From positions 138,053,602 through 138,117,601 of the forward strand of contig NC_086247.1 in assembly GCF_021018805.1 (NCBI RefSeq): 64,000 nucleotides of DNA, given 5' to 3'. The stretch is from Prinia subflava. Lineage: Eukaryota; Chordata; Aves; Passeriformes; Cisticolidae. Shown here piece after piece: positions 43,901 to 52,900 of this stretch. Position 1 is the first letter of the stretch. The number at the start of each line of letters is the position of its first letter. Both the position numbers and the translations under genes were made by a program. The notes beneath the pieces are model-generated. The model had not been told where the DNA came from. It made no database searches and saw only the letters and a list, made by a program, of their open reading frames with translations.

Positions 43901-46900
43901 TGAGGAGAAAAGTTAATGAGGTTGAACTAGGAAGAACCTGCAGACTGCTGGAGAGCCTGCATACGGTTGAAGCTTTATAAGCAGTGAACAGACAGAAGAG
44001 GCAATGTCATTTGAAACTAGCCAAAAAAATTTTTGCAAGGAAAACCAAATTAACACAATAGTTTATGAAAAACTAAGAGACAGGTGTTCTCTGGAGAAAT
44101 AAAACAAACTTAGAAACGGGGCTTAGTGAGAGCATAGGAAAAACAAATATGGGTGAAGACAGGGCTGAAGCACAGGCGTGCTTCAGGAATAACAGGGTGT
44201 ACAGTGAGCTGTGATTAAACTGAGCCTAGATCAATGTGGAACACTTAAAAACAATGCAGAATGTTGTTCTCACTACTTAAAACTCTTGCTACCATTCAGA
44301 CACAATCGCATTCTAATTATTTAGAAAACATAACAATTTGATTATCTACTTTGTGAATATAAATTCTGAAATCAGATTGAGGCAACTGTGGCAATTTACA
44401 ATGATTTTAGAGGTACTACAGTTCATGGTGTCGACACCATAGCTCATTAAGTTCATTACCTGCTTTCATCATAGAATACAAACCTACAGAAAGAGAAGAA
44501 TCACACATAAATTATTTTACATTCTTTTCCTCAGTCCTTTATTTTTCATCTACCATCTCTTCTCCCCCTTTTTTATTGAATTCTGTTTACTTTTTTTTCT
44601 TTGTTTCTAGGTTGTCTTTCATCTCATCAGTTATGAAACTCTAAGGAATGTGTGACCCTGTGAACATTAATTAAACCTTCACTACACAGAAATTCATCAG
44701 AGCTGATATTGGTGTTAATGGTCAAAATTCAACCGGTTGTTAGGAATTTTATATGTCTCTTGGGATGAAGAATGATTGTATGGTATTTTGAGGAGGGAGC
44801 TATTCCAGTGTGTTAAAGCTGCCAATTACAATAATAATTTGAGAATTCACCATTTGCCAAATATTTCCTACCTAGTAAAGTTATCTTAAAATATTTCTTT
44901 TTCATGATCAGCACTATCTAGGTTGTTGAAATATACATATCTTAACTATAAGTTGAATTTTTCACATATTTTTATTTCCTTTTTTTTCTCAGTAGTCACA
45001 TTCTTTACTGCATTTTAAAATAAAATCATGGCCAATACTGGAAGACAGGAGGAAGAGACACTCATGAAGAGTAGAGAAGTGATATGAAGGCTCACAGGTT
45101 CACCAAGTTTGACGGGTGAGCCAAATATGTGCCAGGAAACACTAGCAGGTGGCACATGATCATGTCACATACATTTGGTATCTTCTGAAAAATAAGTCTT
45201 AGCCAAACTAAAGTAAAGTTTATTTTTCATCTTTACCTTTCCCTCCAGCTGAAAACCTCTTTCGGATTACCCCACCATATGCTTTCATAAGGAAGGGAAA
45301 AGATTTGTTGTTAGACATTTTGCCAATAAGGTGAGTTGGTCAAAGTGGTCAGTCCTGAAAAAGGGCCTTACACAAAGTTACTACATGTACAAAAATATTT
45401 TACATGCACTTACATATGCTTATTATGTATTTACTAGCTAAAACATAATCTTGTACAAGTCTTGCCAATAGAATATTATAAAGAAAAAACATTTCAGTCT
45501 TACCCACAGATTGTAGAAAAAGCTTTAACATGCAGTGTATGTCCTACATAAGTCCTACACAGATTAGGGACTTTTACTCCTGCTGTTAGATTGTAACATT
45601 CCATTTGCACCATACATATAGGGCCAGATTTAAAGACTATGGGAACTTCCATAAACAACTGAGATTTTAAACTTCTCACTTTAAACAATTATTTGAGTAT
45701 TTGAAGACCCATTTTATTCCTTAGATGTTCATGTCTTTTTCTGATGTCCTGAACATTACAATTAAACAGAATTACTTTTCTGATAATCCCAAAATGCAAT
45801 TGATTTCTTAATACATGGCTCATGAAACTGATTTAAATTTTTATAATGAGCACTAGTGTAATCTTAATAATATGGAATGTTTCCAATACCATTATAACTT
45901 AAGAAAGCTATACTTTTCCATGATGCAGTTCAAAAATACTGTCTGTCCTCTACTGCACGTAAATTTTGAGAAAAATCTACAAGCCACATCAAGATTTTCA
46001 CAAGTGCCATAAATTTATAACTGCTTCTCATAAAAGAGTTGCTGTATACATCAGCTGCTAAAGTACACAGTTCTCATTTGCACATGGGCACCTGGGAGCT
46101 GCTGTTCAAGGCCACACCCAGGGAAGATCCTCCCTGGCTCCTGTGCAGTGCCACAGCCTTTCTCCAGCTGCTGGGCTGGCACAGGGCACAAGCAGCTGGA
46201 GACAGACAGCAGATTTGTCCATCTATGATTCCAAAGTAGAAAAGAAACACAGTGCTGTTCTGGGAACGAGGTCTTTAGCACTGGAGTAATTCCAAACAGA
46301 TATGAAATTAAAGGATATATTACATGAAGTGTGAGATTTGACTGGTTTCACTAGCATAATCCTGAAATATAGCCAAAGGTAGAATGACTTTCCACAGAAG
46401 GATGAAGGATGAATTCTGTAACTGATGTGGCCCTGCAGAACTCTATCCACCCTCATCCTGGCATAGGCGTACATCTAAATCATGCCCTTACAGGGAACCA
46501 AAGTCAGACAGCACAAGGGTTTAAGGGATTAAATATTCTGGATATTGGAGTTATTCCTGGCACAGTCATTAGCCCAACTCACCTATCAACATCTCATTTT
46601 TATCATAAAACTGGCAATAGTCAGCACTCAACTGGGGCCAGCACAAAGCCCAGCTCTCACCATTTGTGGTTTTTTGTTTGTTTGTTTTGTTTGCTTGTTT
46701 TCAGTGAACAGCCCCAGATCTGCCACAAAGAAGAATCTGCATTTCTACCTGGTGTTCCCTGTTTCTAGTAAAAGGATAATTGAAAAAGATGACCTACTAT
46801 CCTGCTCCTAAAATTTTTCAGATGTAAAAGGTAGTCCTTCCTCTAGAAATCCAACTCTTCAGAAGAACCAATTTAATAAATAATGTCAAATCTGAAGTTG

Positions 46901-49900
46901 GCTGGGTGAATTTTACTGTTACAAACATCAACAGAGCACCTCATTTTGTCTACTCTGGCTCCAAAGGATGCCTAACACAAGGCCATCACCAAGCTCACTG
47001 CTCTGTTCTGCTGCTCATTGTGTAGCTGATGGGGAGGCATGGCAGGAGCACACACGCTCCACCTCCTGCTTCACAGCTCTGGGAAGCTTGAAGGTAGCAC
47101 AAGGAGCCAGACCACAGAAGCAGCTGCTTCCCAGTGGAACAATTCCAACATGGATACTCTTTCCCAGAAAGGAAAGGGAGTGGAGAAGGGCAAAAAGTCA
47201 GAAGGGAATTTCCCCAGCACTGGAATTTTCTCTCCATAAAGAGGAATATAAGTACAGAGCCTACAGGCACAACTCACAGGATCTTTCAAGTTTGCTCTAT
47301 ACAACTTTCTTTCTAACATTTCACGACAATCTAACATTATATAAAAACTAGGTATCTTTCAGGTTTTATGGGAGTTTTTTGTTTGCAAGTTGATCTTTTA
47401 TGGTCTTGCTGAATTGTGATTCACATTAACTTAAGCAAACATTCGAAAAATCATTGCATCTACAAATTATCTCATTTTCTTGGTATCTCAATCATCTATT
47501 ATTTAAGGCATTTTATTAATTTTTTCAGATGGGCAACAACACAAGTCCTTTCAAATTTGTGTTTCTACATAAAAATGCTTGTAGATACTTAAATAACATA
47601 GTCACAAATTTATTTTCTCTTACGTTATATGTGTCATGAACACTTGCCTTACATGAACAACAAGAATGCCAAAAAATCTCCCAAGTCTGGCCAGAAGTGC
47701 AGTATTTATACTTGAATTAAAATGAATTCCATGTGCAAACTAAAGTAGCACTCCATCAATAAAACATTTCAACCACTGTCTGTGGTATGGCACTGAGGCA
47801 TCTCTTTTCAGCTTTATCTGACACTAGGGAGTTCTTGCTTTATGCAGCTAAGAATGAACACAGAACTATTTTAAGCATATCTTCAAATACTTAAGTTTAA
47901 TTTACATCTAACTTAAAGAACTATTGGAAGACTCAGGTGAGCAAGAATACACAAAGAAATATATATATGTGAACTTTCACAGTAAAACTTTTTCGTGCTA
48001 TTGAATTTTATATTATAAATTTCTTAATGGGTTTCTCACCATCTGATCAAAAAATGCTGCCCTGTCATTTCCTAGTTCTAAACCACTATGTAATTTTGTT
48101 TGTTAACAGCTGGAACAAAATATAGTCAATTTCTAAAACAGAGGTGTATGAAAAATGTACTTCCCTATTTGTCATTCTCACTCTTCTTTCAGAATGGTTT
48201 TATGCAAATGTAGGTATGAATTTCAATACTGATTTAAGTTCGGTACTAAAATCTAAACATGACTATAGGAAGGATCTAAAGAGGAAAGTGAGTTTGAGAA
48301 TTAAGCAGCCAGGAGAAAAGAGCCTTGTCAGTAAACAGGGTGGTACATAAATAAGCCAATTAAAAGATTAGTGAGAATTCATCAACAGTAACAAATTTCA
48401 AGCATCTTCTCCAGGAGAACCTTGGGTCTTTAATAAAAAGTAACATGGTTGTTTCTCTGAGCTGTCAGAAAAGTACAAAGAGTTGCTTCATAATACAGAC
48501 AGAAGCAGCTATTAGCAAACTGAAAGGTTGGAAAACAACCTCTTGAACTGTTAATTACACGCAAGTAGGAAGAATTCTATAATGCAAAATGTGAACTGGA
48601 AACAAGCAGTGTGAGTACTCTGAATACATTCTAAAAGACTGAGTTACTCTCCTACAATAGTTACAAGGACTGTGAGAAGCCAAAACTTCCCTTATTCCGC
48701 ACAAGTATTTAATTGTAGAATCATCCAATCATAAAGGTTGGAAAATATCTTCAGTACCATCAAGTCCAAGTCCTTTGACTGAGCACCACCACGTCAACTA
48801 AATCACAGTACCAAGGGCCACATCCAGTCATTTCTTGAACACTTCCAAGGATGGTGACTCCACCACTTCTCTGGGCAGCCCACTGCAATGCTTAACCACC
48901 CTTTCAGTGAAAAATTCTTCCTGATGTCCAGCCTGAACCTCCCCTGGCACCTCTTGAGGCCATGTCCTCTTGTCCCATCTCCAGCTGCCTGGGAGAAGAG
49001 GCTGACCCCCACCTGGCTACAACCTCCTTTCAAGCAGTTAGAAGAAGTGATCACTCCTGAGCCTCCTTTTCTCCAGGCTAAACAAGCCCAGCTCCCTCAG
49101 CTGCTCCTCATATGACATGCTCTTTCTGCTGCACTAAAAGCCAGCACCATCATTTTATCTGTTGGATGTCTATACTCTGTAGTTGCACTCAAAAAAATAA
49201 ATAAGCCAGCGCTTTTATTAGCAACTTAACAGAACATAAATTCCAGTACAAACTTGTAAAGGAACTTCTCCCAAGGGAAAAACATAATTAGAGTTTTCCA
49301 GAATAGTAAATGGATGTTGGGTTTTGATCTGTTTCAGACATATTCAGAATTCTATCTATATTTATAGGCTCCAAAAGATTTTCAACAAGTCTGTGTAAAA
49401 ACGTTTTTTTGGTTTGTTTTAGAAGATGCCTGTTTATTATACACTTTCTTGTCCACTAAAGCATCTATCCAGACACATGACCGTGTTAGAATTATTTCAG
49501 ACGTGCATTAATCACAGTTGATGAAAGAATTCAGGCAACTATTCAGTTTTAATAAAAACTCTTGAAAGTTATTATCCACATAAAGAAATCTCTTGGAAAG
49601 TTTCATACAAAAAGCAAAACAGAAACCCAATAATTAATAAAGAGATTATGCCATCTTACGTTTTAAATAACACTGAACAGATGGTTTAATCTAAAGGGCT
49701 ATACAGGCCAAAAATAGCAGATTAAAAAGAAAGTGCGTGATAGGAAAGTCCACAGTTCCAGGATTTAAAAATACTATGCTGCAGCACTACTCTATACTAC
49801 ACTAAGTATAATAAAAGTGGAAAGGCTAAGGAACTGATCTGGTCTCCTCAAATGTGACTTTTTTATTTTTTATACAATTTATCAATGCTTACTTACTTTT

Positions 49901-52900
49901 ACATATTTTGTGAGTTTCTGAATTCCCCAGTATTCTGCTGACAATTCGGTGCTTCCTTCCTGATAACGGACAGGCTGCTCATCTTCCTCAGTCTCTGAGG
50001 AACTTTCACCAACATCTTCAGGGATGCTTGATGCTTTACTAAAAACAAATAAACAGAATCACCACTTTCAAATAGCTATAAACTATACTATGGACAAGTG
50101 TATTTCAAAGAGGTGTGACAACACTGCCTAATAACTAGAAAAATACAGCTGTCATTATCAAATGGTAAGTACAGTGATAATTACTGTAGATGGGGAAAAT
50201 AAAAGTTAAAATATTGAGGGAGGAAAAATAAGTCACCCATACCATTTTGAAGTTTCTTGAATTTTCACTGTTTTAGATTTGCCACTGGATTTTCTTTTTG
50301 TAGTCGGAGCTACAGTACTACTTTTCCCTTCTTCTCCAGTGTCTTTTTTTGGAGCCTTGTCACTGCTGGATTTGGGCTTATTAACAAAAAAAGAACACAG
50401 AGATTATTTTTTCCAGAATGTTCTTCAGCATATTGTGATTCAGAGAACTCCTAATTCTCCATGCATTAATAGTTTTGGATGGATGAACAGTTCAATGGAT
50501 GTATCTGGTAGCTTTTGGAACTCACATAAACAAATGAATTTACTATCTTCTGGCAAAGAATGTAGGCACTTAGCTATGTGGGGTATGAAGATATCTCTCC
50601 TTTTGTTCTGAACTGATCTCACTGGCTCATTTTCATTGGATGCTCTTTATTTTTGTCCTAGAAGAGACAGTGACTATCTGTTCCCTATCTGACCATCCCC
50701 AGACATGAGTTTCTGTATCTTTCTTCTTCTCCTCTAGTCATCTTATTTCCAGGCAGTTTTGGTCTGCCTAGTTCTTCCACACACTTAGATGTCCCACAGC
50801 TTTGATTATGCTGAATCCAATATGTATTCATTTTCTCATATTCAAAAAAAACTCCTAGGTCTAGCTGGCCACAATCTCTTTTGTGGTGCTTTTTTTGTCC
50901 CTAAATGACAATGTTGTGCAAACACAATGTCTTTTTGACCCTGAGCTGGTCACTCTATCACAGTCACAAGAAAAAAAGAGAATATTACTTATGATTGCAG
51001 TCAATTTCACTACATCACGACTTTAACAATAACTGTAGAAAAAGGTTAGCTCTTGCTCTAGAAAGCAAATTTCTTTTTAATTGATAACCATAGGTCAAAT
51101 CCAACATCTCTTAATGTTTCTTGGAACTTGTTAAATTAGTAGTCTTGAGAAAGATACTATTTTTTGTAGGATGACATTGAAAGGCTTTTCTGCAGATATT
51201 CTTCTTCCTCCACTAACACAAACCCAGGAAACATGAAATCAAAATGGAGTTCTGATTTCAGAAGACAAAACCAACACTATTTTGAGTGTTCAAACTTTGA
51301 CATAATCTCATCAGTAAATATCATTCCTAAGCAGAGCTAGAGAAGTAGCTCATATATATGAAATCATTACAAAGTGGCAGTAATGAGAGACATTCTGATT
51401 TTCTATCCTGGACCTCTTTTACCTCCCTCAGAAATTGTGTTTTAGATCAGGTTTTCTAATCAGTCTTGCTTTAAAAGGCATTTTACACCAAAAATATGAT
51501 AATATCATAGTCCTGGAGGACCAGTATTGCAGATGATTAGCAAGTTCCTTCCCTGCCTTTCTGTGGAAATGATGTAAAAACATCAAAGTGGTTGCATGAC
51601 AGAAAAAACATGAGAACTCTCTTTAGTAGTCCAAACTCTCTCCTTAGAAATCAACATATAGTAAGCTTTGGTTTATTCCTCCTAACTTAAGACAATAATG
51701 GAAACCTGTAACATGCAGGTTATCATGCCCTATCATTAGCACAGTTTAGAGAGACCTATAGGCAAATTCAGTTTTAAAGATAACTACTTATCTTTCGGAA
51801 GCAGACATCCCACTGCTCTTCCACTTCATACATGGTTTTAAACTCTGGCCAGTGGATCCTACTGGAGAACCTTTCCCTTTCCCACGTGCAGTCTTTTCTG
51901 TCAAATCATGAAGGCTTTGTGACTGGCCAGGAATCTCAGCACCTTCCCCACGCTGATAGCTCTTCTCGTGTGCTGGTTCTTTTGAAAAACTGTATTCCTA
52001 ATAAAAGGAGACATGGCTTGTCACTCATATTGCTGTATGAATAATGAATATTAAAACAGTAAGTTATAAGCCCAGTTCTGGGACTCTGTGCTTAAAAATT
52101 GTATGCATTGAACATAGAATTAGATTCTAAGCACAAAATTATATTGTCTTTAAAAGAACAAAACATTAATTTGGAAAGAAGCAGTTATCATGTGCAAATT
52201 GAAATTTTTTAAGTAAAGAAAAGAAGTTGATAAATTTGGAACATTCTTGAATATTTAGTGTTATTTGATTTCTAATATGTCAAAAATCTGTGACATAAGC
52301 ATTTTTATAGAACCTAGGTCCAAATGAATTTTAAGATTTAGAATTGCAAAGTCAGCCATTCTACTTTCAATGGATCATTTCCATAAAAACTATTTCCCTG
52401 CCTAAAGGATTTACAAAAAATTCCCACAAAAAAGTAAAGAACATAAAACTGAAAATAGGCTATCATAAACTGCTAGCCTTCTGTTCCAAGTAATTTGATT
52501 TGATATAGTTTAGAATTAATGTAAACACATTCCATTTAATTTTTTTCACCTTCTGTCTCTCAGGACAAAACATTGTTGAACAAGTCACACAGGAGAATGG
52601 AGCTGAGTGGCACCTACCAATCCTTCAGCTGTCAGTGTCTAACACCATGGCTGATCAATAATACACAGAACAGAAAGGACTGTTGTCAACTCCTATTCTC
52701 TACTGGAACACATTCAACTTTTACAGGAAAGTCAACATACGATTGTTACGTATTATTATTATTATTGTTATTGCAGCTGTCAGTACCAGATAGGTGAAGA
52801 CATTCTTGGTGTGCCTGAATTAAGGCAGTTTTAAGGAGCCTGTCACAGCAGGATCTGTTTTTGACTGGTCCCTGATGAGAATCGGCTGTTGAAGCCTTGC

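Larger units (their letters stand above)
38126..49896 (-). other. ODAD2 intron (about 11.8 kb)
   Basis: Largest intron in the window. It holds the CR1 fragment at 48713, a probable older CR1 relic at 40870, the tandem duplication at 43548, a GC-richer patch at about 46081-46210 and the plus-strand MSP-like segments. Confidence 0.9.

Noticed and set aside
46666..46768. Acceptor-like CAG after a TTTG repeat with a short plus-strand frame
   Set aside because: The pyrimidine tract is a simple repeat; the frame shows no domain similarity and was not used for the MSP-like model.
46969..47351. 127-codon plus-strand ORF and overlapping minus ORFs
   Set aside because: Many overlapping frames in a slightly GC-richer patch, no domain, no splice context and no family resemblance.
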